Positions 7,589-15,855 of a stretch of DNA of 40,757 nucleotides are shown here, piece by piece. How positions within the stretch are numbered: the stretch's first letter is position 1; every line of letters starts with the position of its first letter. The notes under the pieces are model-generated. The model searched no databases. It was not told where the DNA came from and was given only the letters and a program-made list of their open reading frames with translations. This stretch comes from Acidimicrobiia bacterium (lineage in GTDB: Bacteria > Actinomycetota > Acidimicrobiia > Spongiisociales > Spongiisociaceae): NCBI GenBank assembly GCA_021296345.1, contig JAGWAN010000023.1:1-40757 (forward strand). The letters are read 5' to 3'. The translations under genes and the position numbers were made by a program.

Positions 7589-8614
7589 ATGAACCCGACC
7601 ACCAAGGGGACACTATGGGCTCTAGCCGCGGTCACCACCAGCTCCGGCTTGCCCCTGTTATTCGTCTATACCCACAGCGGTGCCGACCCCTTCGCGTGGC
7701 GGTCGTGGCTACTGGTCTTCCAAGTCCTGACCATGCTTCCGACTTTTGTCCTCGTGCCGACCGGGAAGACACAATGGCGAGAGAGTGCCCGCCGCCTGCT
7801 GTCATGTTGGGGACCCGGCGGAGAACCGATCCGCAGCCGGACCTCTCTGGATCTGTTGCGAACCCCGGCCGTCTGGTTGGCGGTCTCCCTAGCCGTAGAC
7901 CTCGCCTTCTGGGTGTGGGCAGCCACCCTGATCGACCCGCTGGTGGTGACCATTATCTACCAGTTGATGCTCATCGGGATGGTCTGGCTGGCCGCCCGGC
8001 TGGGCAGGAAGCTCTCCAACGCGGAACGAACCTCCCCGCATGTCATGGGCAGGATGCACTGGATGCTGATGATCCTCTCCTTCGCGGGCGCCGCCGCGGT
8101 CATCTGGTCGGAGACCGGCGCCGTCGCAACCTTGAACTGGACAGGAATACTCGTGGCATTGGCAGGCACCGCCGCCGCCAGCGGAGGCCTCTGGACAACG
8201 GTATCCACAGGACGCCTGATGGCTTGGCCCAGCGACGACCCGCACGATCTGGTGTGGAACGCCACTTTCGCGGCAGTCGCCGGAAGGCTCGGCGCCCTCC
8301 CCCTGACCCTGCTAGGTAGCGCCCTGTTCTTTCCGTCAGACAGCAGCTTCGGACTCGGCTGGACCACTGCCGGCCTCCTAGCACTAGCCGGCGCCTTTGA
8401 CGCGGTCGCCTCCCTGGCCCACCGTTACTCCCTATACACCACATCCAGCCTGAGCGTTCAGCGTGTCATGTTCCTCTCCCCCGCACTCCAGATGCTCTGG
8501 CTGTGGACTCTCGCCGACGTGTCGATCGCTAATCCCCAAGCCCTACTGGTGGGCACCGGGATCGTGCTACTCGCCAACCTCGGATGGCAGACCGCCAACC
8601 CATCCACACCATGA
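7589..8614 (+). CDS. Multi-pass membrane protein, DMT/EamA-like
   Basis: A 341-residue hydrophobic protein with about ten predicted membrane spans, including segments around residues 8-25, 40-57, 92-112, 115-135, 157-173, 183-200, 225-245, 260-280 and 312-332. Size and span count resemble drug/metabolite transporter proteins, which usually have two EamA halves. I see no diagnostic signature, so the assignment rests on topology. The ATG at 7589 has an AGGA about 10 bases upstream. It is not in an obvious operon: a pseudogene lies upstream and a truncated gene tail downstream. The substrate is unknown. Confidence 0.7.
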   Translation: MNPTTKGTLWALAAVTTSSGLPLLFVYTHSGADPFAWRSWLLVFQVLTMLPTFVLVPTGKTQWRESARRLLSCWGPGGEPIRSRTSLDLLRTPAVWLAVSLAVDLAFWVWAATLIDPLVVTIIYQLMLIGMVWLAARLGRKLSNAERTSPHVMGRMHWMLMILSFAGAAAVIWSETGAVATLNWTGILVALAGTAAASGGLWTTVSTGRLMAWPSDDPHDLVWNATFAAVAGRLGALPLTLLGSALFFPSDSSFGLGWTTAGLLALAGAFDAVASLAHRYSLYTTSSLSVQRVMFLSPALQMLWLWTLADVSIANPQALLVGTGIVLLANLGWQTANPSTP

Positions 8615-8620
8615 CCCTCC

Positions 8621-8761
8621 CTTTTCCCAGGCGGCCACGGCTACCGTCACCTCATCGACAACTTCCTGCCCATGCTGCGCGACGAGGGCGTCGACGAGGA
8701 GACCATCCACCGCATGACGCACACCAACCCGGCCCGCGTACTGGCGGTGGAAGCGATCTGA
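8621..8761 (+). pseudogene. 3' fragment of a phosphotriesterase-family/amidohydrolase gene
   Basis: The frame reads GGHGYRHLIDNFLPMLRDEG and continues to a TGA at 8759-8761, with the ending TNPARVLAVEAI. This resembles the C-terminal helix and the NPxRxL ending of phosphotriesterase-like TIM-barrel hydrolases. Only about 45 codons remain: nothing of the metal-binding barrel is present, and the 5' side runs directly into the preceding membrane-protein gene. It looks like the leftover of a deletion. Confidence 0.55.
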
Positions 8762-8790
8762 GAGTACGGGTCGGCGATCGGGAGCGGGCG

Positions 8791-9555
8791 CTACCGCATG
8801 TAGCTGGCGCCGTTGATGTCGATGGTGGCGCCGGACAGGTGGCGGCAGTCGCCTCTCGACAGGAACGCCACGACACGGGCGATCTCCACTGGGGGAATCC
8901 ACTCCCCCATGGCAAGCTGAGCGGCGGTGCCTTCCTCGCCACCGAATTCCTCGGCGGCGTCGATAGACATGTCCGTGCGCACCATTCCGGGAGCGATGTT
9001 GAAGGCGAGCACACCCTGGCGGGCGTAGTCGCCGGCGACCGATTTGGTGAGGGCGGTTAGCGCTCCCTTGGAGGCGCTGTAGGCAGCCGTACCGGCACGA
9101 CCGGCCCGGTAGGCCAACCAACTGGACAGACTGATTACCGTGCCCTCACCGTTAGCGGCGAAATGACGTACCGCGGAGCGGGTGATGCGGGCCGGCTCGA
9201 TAACGTTCACCTGCCAGGTGGCCTGCCAGATCCGATCCCATTCGTCCTCGGAGCCGTCCCAGTCGAGTTCGGTAAGGATGGCGGCGTTGTTGACGAGCAC
9301 GTCGACCCGGCCCTTCCATCCGACCGCCTGATCCCAAACCGTGTTCCCCGCCCGGTGCTTGGCGAAGTCGGCCTGCACCAGGAGCTTGCGGTCGGGTGGC
9401 AACTCGGCGGTCGCCTCCTCGGCCCCATGCTTCGTGCGCGCGTAATGGGCCACCACCGAGGCGCCCGCCCGCCCCACCTCTCGGACAATCTCGAAGCCGA
9501 TGCCCCTCGAGGCGCCGGTAACCAGAATCACCTTGCCCTCGAGCGGTTGTCCCAT
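8791..9555 (-). CDS. Short-chain dehydrogenase/reductase (SDR)
   Basis: A 254-residue NAD(P)-dependent oxidoreductase of classical SDR size. The cofactor motif TGASRGIG lies at residues 13-20, the NNAA motif at 89-92, catalytic Ser near 144-145, and the YxxxK pair is Tyr159/Lys163 in YSASKG. The C-terminal DINGASYMR replaces the more usual DGG-type ending. A strong GGAGGTGA site precedes the ATG. It is divergent from the racemase-family gene at 9676, with a palindrome-like element in the shared 120-base gap. The substrate cannot be inferred. Confidence 0.92.
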   Translation of the reverse strand: MGQPLEGKVILVTGASRGIGFEIVREVGRAGASVVAHYARTKHGAEEATAELPPDRKLLVQADFAKHRAGNTVWDQAVGWKGRVDVLVNNAAILTELDWDGSEDEWDRIWQATWQVNVIEPARITRSAVRHFAANGEGTVISLSSWLAYRAGRAGTAAYSASKGALTALTKSVAGDYARQGVLAFNIAPGMVRTDMSIDAAEEFGGEEGTAAQLAMGEWIPPVEIARVVAFLSRGDCRHLSGATIDINGASYMR

Positions 9556-9603
9556 ACTTCACCTCCGGGGTGGTTTCATCCCGCGCCTGGCGGGGCCGAA
9601 CGA

Positions 9604-9619
9604 TAAGATTCAAGTCTTA
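9604..9619. promoter_or_regulatory. Imperfect palindrome in a divergent intergenic region
   Basis: The 16-base element has 5-base perfect arms, TAAGA and TCTTA, around an interrupted centre; 12 of 16 positions are symmetric. It lies between the SDR and racemase-family starts, where an operator for a dimeric regulator would be expected. No regulator gene is nearby. Confidence 0.25.
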
Positions 9620-9675
9620 CTGTATCCAAGAAACGGGGCAGTGCTCCCGTCGTCAGGCAACCTCAGGAGGCAGGA

Positions 9676-10398
9676 ATGAAGATCACCTTCATCGAACCGA
9701 TAGGGATCGACATCCACGTCCCGCGTGCCGTCTCGGTACTCGAGAAGCACGCGTCGAGCGGCGTCTTCGTCGAGGTGGTTCACCTCGACCTGCCGCCGGA
9801 ACTGACCGGTCCGATGCTCTCCCCGGTGCCGCTTTACATGAACGAGCTGATCGCCACCGTTCTCCGGGCCGAGGAGGAGGGCTCCGACGCCGCCATCATC
9901 GGGTGCTGCTCGGATCCCGCACTGATGGAGGCACAGCGGTCGGTCAAGATACCGGTAATCGGTCCTCTTCAGGCCGCCGCGGCGCTGGCGGCCGGGCGAG
10001 GTCTCAACATCGGGATGCTCTTTCCCGACGAGCACGACTGGAAGACCACCGCCAACTGGGTGCGGCGCAACCTCCGGGCCTACGGACTGTCGGACGCGGT
10101 GAGCGACATCGCATTCGTGCCGATGCACGTGGAGGGCGAGGACAGCCTGATCGGCAACTTGGAGGTCACCGCCGAGATCGTCCAGGAGCGCTTCCGCCGC
10201 CAGCTTCACGAGCAGGGGGTACCGGCCGCCCGGGCCATGCTGGAGCGGGGGCCCGTGGAAGCCATCCTGTTCGGCTGCACCATATGGGGAGGCATGATCC
10301 GAGAAGTAGCCCACCTGATAGACGCGGTGTGCATCGACCCGATGGTGGCGTCGCTCCACATGGCCGAGGCCCAGGTCCGGATCACCAACCTCACCTGA
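9676..10398 (+). CDS. Asp/Glu/hydantoin racemase-superfamily protein
   Basis: A 240-residue protein of the cofactor-independent racemase fold, which uses two cysteines as acid/base. Candidate cysteines are in IGCCSDP (Cys77/Cys78) and FGCTIWG (Cys201), one in each pseudo-symmetric half. Hydantoin racemases, Asp/Glu racemases and maleate isomerase-like enzymes share this fold, so the substrate is open. The ATG has a very strong AGGAGG site. It is divergent from the SDR at 8791-9555 and followed by a possible terminator hairpin at 10409-10435. A second, distinct family member lies at 19499-20176. Confidence 0.85.
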   Translation: MKITFIEPIGIDIHVPRAVSVLEKHASSGVFVEVVHLDLPPELTGPMLSPVPLYMNELIATVLRAEEEGSDAAIIGCCSDPALMEAQRSVKIPVIGPLQAAAALAAGRGLNIGMLFPDEHDWKTTANWVRRNLRAYGLSDAVSDIAFVPMHVEGEDSLIGNLEVTAEIVQERFRRQLHEQGVPAARAMLERGPVEAILFGCTIWGGMIREVAHLIDAVCIDPMVASLHMAEAQVRITNLT

Positions 10399-10408
10399 TC
10401 GATCGCCC

Positions 10409-10435
10409 GAGGGCACCGTCCGGCTCGGCGCCCTC
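10409..10435. terminator. Possible bidirectional terminator hairpin between convergent genes
   Basis: Arms GAGGGC (10409-10414) and GCCCTC (10430-10435) enclose a 15-base loop in the 142-base gap between convergent genes. There is no clear T-tract, and the stem is only 6 bp. Confidence 0.3.
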
Positions 10436-10540
10436 TGTTCTGATCCCGTTTGCAGGCTTCGCGTGCTCAGGATCCCATCGGTACCCGAGCCGTGGAGGCT
10501 CCGGCCCGGAGCCGGTGACTCGCCTCAACGAGGCGTGTAG

Positions 10541-11506
10541 TCATCCGGAGCGACGGCGCCGCTCCGACTCGAGCCACATCAACTCCCGGTCCCTCCATAT
10601 CACCTGGTCGTCCCGGTGGGACGGCGGGAACCTGGACTCCAGGTCCTCGGCCACCCGCTGCACCACGTCAGATGCCCAGGGATCTTCCTGACCGCGCTCG
10701 ATCCCGATCCGGCCATAGGCACGTCCCATGAACCCGGCGTGGGCGACGATGCCGCCACGGGTGTTCAACTCGGCGACGGCTAGGGGGCCGATCACCGACC
10801 ACCGGCGGGCCAATCCCTCGCTGACCACCAAATCGAGGTCACCTGGTGCGACCACCCCGTCCCTGACCAGGCACAGAGCTTCCCGGAGCAGAGCGCCCTG
10901 GAGCCGGTTGAACACCAGGCAATCGATCTCCTGACGGACCGTGACCGGCAGCATCCCGACCCTCGAGAACAGCTGGCGGGCCGAGTCCACCGTTTCCGGG
11001 GCGGTGAACGGCGCCGGCGCCAGCTCGACCACCCGGATCAGGTAGGGCGGGTTGCCGGGATGGGCGAGGAGGCAGCGAGAGCGGCCAGTAAGCCCGGCGG
11101 CGATGCCGGAGACGGTCATGGTGGAGGAGGAACTGGCGAGCGTGGTGGCCGAATCCGCCCGCGCATCCATCCTCTCGAACAGGTCGACCTTCAGGGGGAG
11201 GGACTCCGGGGCGCACTCCTGGACATGTACGGCGCCGTGCAGCGCCTCGCTCAGATCGCCTGTGACCGCCAGCCGGGCGACGATCTCGGCGGGCGCCTCG
11301 TCGAGGAGACCGAAGGCGTCCAACTCGCCCAGCCGAACCTCCACCTCACCGACCAGGACCCGACGACGGCGCCCCTCCGGTTCGAACACCGTCGTGAGGT
11401 GCCCCGCCCGAGTGAAGACGATGGCCCAGCCGACGCCGATCGACCCTCCCCCGACCACACCGATGCGGCCACGGTGACGACGAGCCGGGGAGTCCGATCC
11501 CCCCAC
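10541..11506 (-). CDS. 3-hydroxyacyl-CoA dehydrogenase-family oxidoreductase (CRYL1/carnitine dehydrogenase-like)
   Basis: A 321-residue NAD-dependent dehydrogenase of the single-polypeptide HCDH family, which includes L-gulonate 3-dehydrogenase and L-carnitine dehydrogenase. The Rossmann motif GVVGGGSIGVGWA lies near residue 17. The catalytic His is in HPGNPPYLIRVVEL (the family usually has HPFNPP), followed by a conserved Asn in FNRLQGALLREA. The C-terminal helical domain is present. Size and single-domain form argue against a beta-oxidation enzyme and for a hydroxy-acid or hydroxy-amine substrate. The GTG start at 11506 lacks a clear ribosome-binding site and lies 22 bases after the DapA-like gene, so coupling is likely. 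Last gene of the 10.5-17.2 kb operon. Confidence 0.82.
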   Translation of the reverse strand: MGGSDSPARRHRGRIGVVGGGSIGVGWAIVFTRAGHLTTVFEPEGRRRRVLVGEVEVRLGELDAFGLLDEAPAEIVARLAVTGDLSEALHGAVHVQECAPESLPLKVDLFERMDARADSATTLASSSSTMTVSGIAAGLTGRSRCLLAHPGNPPYLIRVVELAPAPFTAPETVDSARQLFSRVGMLPVTVRQEIDCLVFNRLQGALLREALCLVRDGVVAPGDLDLVVSEGLARRWSVIGPLAVAELNTRGGIVAHAGFMGRAYGRIGIERGQEDPWASDVVQRVAEDLESRFPPSHRDDQVIWRDRELMWLESERRRRSG

Positions 11507-11528
11507 GCGAGCGCTCTGTGGTCGGCCG

Positions 11529-12461
11529 CTAGAGGCCGAACGAGTCGGCCAGCGACTCGGCTTCCTCGACCAGCGGCATCAGCCTCGCCATCCGTTCGCG
11601 GCCCTCCGCGCCCAACTCCGCGTAGGTGGTCAGCGGCGCCCTCACATCACCCATCGGGTGCCCTACCGCGGCCGCGAGCGCCTTGGAGTAGCACTGGTGG
11701 CCGTAGGTCGGGTGGCCCTCGGCGATGGTGTGTTCGATCCGGTCGATCGGGCGCCAGATTGCCCGAGCCTCTTCGATGCGGCCCGCTTCGAGCAACTCGA
11801 AGATACGGCCCGAAGCCCGCGGTAGGTAGTTACCGAACGGGTTGACGTACCCGATCGCACCCAGCAGGTAGGAGTCGACAACCCACTCTCCGGCGTATAC
11901 CTTCATCCGCCCCCCGGAGGCTTCTATCACCTCTGGAACCCGGGAGAGGTGCATGCTCGACTCTTTGATGTACTGGATGCTCTCCAGGTTGTTACAGAGC
12001 CTCGCCACCAGGGCCGCCGACATGTCCACATTCGAGGTGACCGGGTTGTTGTAAAGCATCACCGGGATCGAGATGGCCGCGTCGATCGCCTCGTAGTATC
12101 TGAAGATCTCGTCGTCGGTAGGTGTGTAGTAGTAGGGCGGGATGATCATCACACCGTCGGCGCCCAGATCCTCCGCCTGGCGGCTGTGGCGGACGGCATT
12201 CGGGGTGTGGGCGTTCATCGTGCCGATGATCACCGGCATGCGCCCGTCGATGTGGTTGACGTACGTCTCCACGATCTGGCGGCGCTCCTCGTCATTCACC
12301 GCCAGGAACTCCCCGGTGCTACCCAGCGCGATGATTCCCGGCACCCCGACCTCCAGCTGCCAGTCGAGGAAGTTCTTCAGCGCCCCGAAGTCGATGCCTG
12401 AACCGTCCTCCGTGAACGGAGTGACCGATACCGTGTAACTGCCCCGAAACTCTTTGGCCAT
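11529..12461 (-). CDS. DapA/N-acetylneuraminate lyase-family aldolase/lyase
   Basis: A class I aldolase-type TIM barrel (310 aa). The pyruvate-carboxylate-binding motif GSTGE is at residues 47-51, catalytic Tyr137 is in YNNP, and the Schiff-base Lys166 is in IQYIKESS. The family includes dihydrodipicolinate synthase, sialic acid lyase, keto-deoxy sugar acid lyases and the pyrroline-hydroxycarboxylate deaminase of hydroxyproline breakdown. Its place behind an opine/D-hydroxyproline-oxidase-type flavoprotein makes a catabolic role likelier than lysine synthesis. The ATG has a GGAGGA site, and the gene sits 81 bases after the flavoprotein gene. The specific reaction is not determinable. Confidence 0.88.
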   Translation of the reverse strand: MAKEFRGSYTVSVTPFTEDGSGIDFGALKNFLDWQLEVGVPGIIALGSTGEFLAVNDEERRQIVETYVNHIDGRMPVIIGTMNAHTPNAVRHSRQAEDLGADGVMIIPPYYYTPTDDEIFRYYEAIDAAISIPVMLYNNPVTSNVDMSAALVARLCNNLESIQYIKESSMHLSRVPEVIEASGGRMKVYAGEWVVDSYLLGAIGYVNPFGNYLPRASGRIFELLEAGRIEEARAIWRPIDRIEHTIAEGHPTYGHQCYSKALAAAVGHPMGDVRAPLTTYAELGAEGRERMARLMPLVEEAESLADSFGL

Positions 12462-12542
12462 TCATTCCTCCAGTCGCTCGCCCTGCCACTTTACCCGCCA
12501 CCCGCACGCGCCGCCGGTGAAGGAGGAGGCGATGGGATCCTG

Positions 12543-14291
12543 TCAAGGGGCCGCAGTGGAAACCTCCAGGCTGGTCGCCGCGACCTCGCCGATGGCGACG
12601 GGGCGGATCGGGGCCTGGGGGGCGAAGCCGGAGAACTCACCAGGTGGAACCCCGGAGGCTTCGGTGGCCAGAGCGAGCACCGACGGACTGCAGTATCGGC
12701 CCTGGCACTTGCCCATGCCGGCCCGGGTCAGGCGCTTGGCAGCACCTGCGGACGTGGCGCCGCCGGCCAGTGCTTCGCGTAACTCCCCGAGGGTGACCGA
12801 TTCGCACCGGCACACCAGCGTGGCGTCGTGGGCCAACTGGGTGGTCAGAGGCTCGGCTTGATATAGACCGCGGAGATGATGCTGGAAACGCCGGTGCCGG
12901 CCGAGGGTCTTGCGGGCGCGGGACACGGCGCGGGTTAGCCGGTCGGACGACGCGGCCCCGAGGTCTGCCAGCACGTCGGCGCCGGCGATGGCGCCGAGGG
13001 TGGTCGCCACGTAAGCGCCGTTGATCCCACCGGCGTCTCCCACCACCCACACCGGGTCGAGCGAGGTTCGCCCGGTGGCCGTACGGACCGCTACGAGCGT
13101 GCCGGCGACCGGGTCGTAACGATGATCGCATCCCAGGGCGCGGGAGATCTCGTTGGCCGGGATGAACCCGTAACCAAGACAGACCGCGTCGGCGGCGAAC
13201 TCCCGCTCCGTTCCCGGTAGCGGATTGCCTGAAGCGTCCAGGCGGGCCACAACCGCCGCCTCCGCCCGCTGATCACCTCGTATCTCGACCACCGAGGCGC
13301 GGTCGATCACCGGAACCCGGGCCTGGACCAGAGTCGTCCGGTAGGAGAACCCCTTGGCGACCAACTCCGGCGCTGCGGCGAGCAAGCCGGCGCCGGTGCC
13401 GAGGTTGCGCCACCACCGCAGATCCGCCTGTTCGGCCAGCGCCACCACCTCGACTCCGGCTCGGACCAACTCGGCGGCGACCTGCATGTTGAGCGGACCG
13501 TTGCCGGAGAGCATCACCCGCTCTCCCGGGGCGACCTGGCTGGATCTGAGCAGGGTCTGGGCGGCCCCGGTCGTCATCACGCCGGGCAGGGTCCAGCCCC
13601 GAATGGGAACGGGTCGCTCGTGGGCGCCGGTCGCCAGCACCAACCGACCGGGGCGCAACACCCAGTCGCAGTCCTCGCTCCGGGCAGCCAGCGAGTCGGG
13701 AGCGAAGGCCCCCCACAGGGTGACACCGTTGAGGAACCCGACCCCGGCCTCCTGTGCCCGAGCGATCAACTTGCGTCCGGCCCGGTACTGGGAATCGATG
13801 CGGGAGTCGTCGATGGCCCGCTCCGGCGGGGGTTGCTTGTAGAACTGTCCGCCCAGCTTGGAGCGCTCGTCCACGACCACCACGTCCACCCCGTGCTCGG
13901 CGATTACCGAGGCCACCGAGAGACCACCGGGCCCACCACCCACCACCAGGACCGTTGGCGAGAGCTCACGCCTCGGCCGGCCGCCCGGCGAGACATCCGG
14001 AGGTCCGGGAGCGGCCGGCTGCCGCTTCACCTCCTGGCCGTCCTCCACGCTGGTCATGCAGGCCAGAGTTCCCGGCTGATCATCGACCACCACCGCGCAC
14101 TCGTGGCAGGCGCCCATCCCGCAGAAGACCCCCCGACGGCCTCCGTCCACCGCTTCGCGCAGACCCATCTCACCGGCAGCGACCAGAGCCGACGCCAGCG
14201 TGTCGCCCGCCAACCCCTCCACGGGACGGCCCTCGAAGGTCAGACCGACCGACTCTGTGGGAGGCTCGACCCCCGGTACGCCGACGCGCAC
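12543..14291 (-). CDS. Fused [2Fe-2S]/FAD oxidoreductase, opine/D-hydroxyproline/HCN-synthase-type alpha subunit
   Basis: A 582-residue flavoprotein combining two parts that are often separate. The N-terminal 2Fe-2S domain has Cys57, Cys62, Cys65 and Cys78 (CX4CX2CX12C), as in HcnA/SoxA-like proteins. It is followed by an FAD/NAD(P) Rossmann fold beginning at VLVVGGGPGG near residue 114, with the ATG motif near VLATGAHERP. A C-terminal BFD-like domain has Cys residues in CRCES and GKCQGRYC. Relatives oxidise opines, hydroxyproline, sarcosine or glycine, usually with a DAO-type partner; a DAO-type protein is encoded at 20372-21514, outside this operon. The GTG start is 7 bases after the GcvPB-like gene. 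Confidence 0.85.
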   Translation of the reverse strand: MRVGVPGVEPPTESVGLTFEGRPVEGLAGDTLASALVAAGEMGLREAVDGGRRGVFCGMGACHECAVVVDDQPGTLACMTSVEDGQEVKRQPAAPGPPDVSPGGRPRRELSPTVLVVGGGPGGLSVASVIAEHGVDVVVVDERSKLGGQFYKQPPPERAIDDSRIDSQYRAGRKLIARAQEAGVGFLNGVTLWGAFAPDSLAARSEDCDWVLRPGRLVLATGAHERPVPIRGWTLPGVMTTGAAQTLLRSSQVAPGERVMLSGNGPLNMQVAAELVRAGVEVVALAEQADLRWWRNLGTGAGLLAAAPELVAKGFSYRTTLVQARVPVIDRASVVEIRGDQRAEAAVVARLDASGNPLPGTEREFAADAVCLGYGFIPANEISRALGCDHRYDPVAGTLVAVRTATGRTSLDPVWVVGDAGGINGAYVATTLGAIAGADVLADLGAASSDRLTRAVSRARKTLGRHRRFQHHLRGLYQAEPLTTQLAHDATLVCRCESVTLGELREALAGGATSAGAAKRLTRAGMGKCQGRYCSPSVLALATEASGVPPGEFSGFAPQAPIRPVAIGEVAATSLEVSTAAP

Positions 14292-14298
14292 CTTCGAA

Positions 14299-15855
14299 TC
14301 AGCCTTCGAGCCCGTTCTTGCGGCGGTACGCTCGCCAGGTGGTGGCCCACCTGTCGGGATCGTCCAGCCCGCTCCCGACCACCCGGTGGATGGGCTGGTT
14401 GTGGGGGGCGGTCTTGACTAGTTCTGGATCGGTTCGGGCCTCCTCGCAGATGGCCGCTATGACATCGATCCAATAATCCAGGTCCTCGACCGACCACATC
14501 TCCCCCGCTTCGGGTGTGAACGGCTCCGGGATGAACCAGGGCTCGTGGCTCATCCAGAAGGCATCCACGCCGTAGTCGACCATGCGGTTGGCTACATCGA
14601 CCGTAGTGACCCCGGTCTCCTCCGTGAGCTCGCCCAGGCTGTAGCGGGTCATCTCCATCCGGTACTCGTCCAGATGGGGAAGGCCCTTGGACACTCCCGG
14701 AATCTGCAGCAGGCGGGTCTCCATGTAGTTGTTGGCTAGCAGCGACAGGTCAGCCGCTTCCTTGACCCCCGCCGCGCCGAGTGCTCGGAGCCAGGAATAG
14801 GCCTTGATGATGACCGGGATGTTGCCCAGATACTCCCGCACCTGGGTGCTGCCGGCGTGCTCGGGAACCTCGATTGCGAACGCGCCGTCGTCTCCCCTGA
14901 TCACCACCGGCGCAGTCAGGTACGGGGCCAGGTCTTCCGAGCACCCGTAGGCGCCCACCGCCGGTCCGCCGCCCGCCTTGGGAGCGCCGAAGGTCTTGTG
15001 GAGCATCATCATGCAGGCGTCGAAGCCCAGTTCCCGGGCCCTGATCCGGCCCATCACGCCGTTGAAGTTGGCGGTGTCGTAGAAGCAGAGCCCGCCCACG
15101 GAGTGGACGATGTCCACCCACTCCTTGATGTGGGGGTTGTAGATGCCGATGTCGTCCGGGTTGTTGACCATCAGAGCCGCTGTCCGCTCCGATGCCGCCG
15201 CCCGGAGCGCCTCCACCGACGCGTAGCCCTTCTCTTCGAGGGGAAGGGTGATCACCTCGAATCCGGCCGCGGCGGCGGTGGCGGGATTGCACGGATGGGC
15301 CTGTGCAGTGGTAATGATCTCCCGCCGCTGGGCCAGGTCCCCGCGGGCCTCGTGGTAGGCCCTGGTCACCGTGGCGTGGAGGAAGGCGGCGTCAGCGCCC
15401 CCTCCCGGCTGGAACACGAACTGGTCCATCCCGGTCAGATCCCGAAGCATCCGGTCGAGCCCGTGGATTACCTCGAGCGTGCCCTGGAGGGTTTCGACGT
15501 CCTGGTCGGGATGGGTCCCGGCCACGAACGGCTGCCGGGTGAGCGCCTCGGTGACCCGCGGGTTGTATTTCATGGTGCAGGTGCCGAACAGGCTGATGCC
15601 CATCATCCCCAGCACCTCCTGGCTGAGGTGCAGGTAGTGGCGCAGCACCTCGGGCTCCGAGAGCTCGGGCAGTTCGGCCGGGCGGCCCCGGCGCAGGGAT
15701 TCGGGGATCAGGTCGGAGGTGTCGCCCACCACCGAGCCGAGGTCGGGTTCGTCCACCGGGAAGAGCTGCCCCCTGCGACCTGGGGCGCCCATCTCCATCA
15801 CGAGCGGTTCATCCCAGACCGCGGCGTGGTACTTCCTCAATCCGTTGGTAGTCAT
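14299..15855 (-). CDS. gcvPB: GcvPB-like PLP protein (glycine dehydrogenase P2-subunit family, divergent)
   Basis: The PLP-binding subunit (518 aa) of a two-subunit P-protein. Glycine decarboxylase of this type releases CO2 and passes the aminomethyl group to lipoyl H-protein. The PLP lysine is Lys287 in MLHKTFGAPKAGGGP. TCTMKYNPR at 92-100 and the conserved Asp/Thr in YDTANFNGVMG are recognisable. Motif variants are notable: LFGTCTMKYNP rather than PLGSCTMKYNP, and AHPCNPAT rather than AHGTNPAS. Its ATG overlaps the stop of the partner gene (ATGA), and the iron-sulfur flavoprotein follows after 7 bases. No gcvT, gcvH or lpd is in the window. The family is secure; glycine as substrate is less so. 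Confidence 0.85.
   Translation of the reverse strand: MTTNGLRKYHAAVWDEPLVMEMGAPGRRGQLFPVDEPDLGSVVGDTSDLIPESLRRGRPAELPELSEPEVLRHYLHLSQEVLGMMGISLFGTCTMKYNPRVTEALTRQPFVAGTHPDQDVETLQGTLEVIHGLDRMLRDLTGMDQFVFQPGGGADAAFLHATVTRAYHEARGDLAQRREIITTAQAHPCNPATAAAAGFEVITLPLEEKGYASVEALRAAASERTAALMVNNPDDIGIYNPHIKEWVDIVHSVGGLCFYDTANFNGVMGRIRARELGFDACMMMLHKTFGAPKAGGGPAVGAYGCSEDLAPYLTAPVVIRGDDGAFAIEVPEHAGSTQVREYLGNIPVIIKAYSWLRALGAAGVKEAADLSLLANNYMETRLLQIPGVSKGLPHLDEYRMEMTRYSLGELTEETGVTTVDVANRMVDYGVDAFWMSHEPWFIPEPFTPEAGEMWSVEDLDYWIDVIAAICEEARTDPELVKTAPHNQPIHRVVGSGLDDPDRWATTWRAYRRKNGLEG

Noticed and set aside
11529-14291. Complete hydroxyproline degradation pathway
   Set aside because: The flavoprotein and DapA-like genes fit it, but no hydroxyproline epimerase or ketoglutarate semialdehyde dehydrogenase is present and the P-protein-like genes do not belong to it. 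Kept only as a possible analogy.
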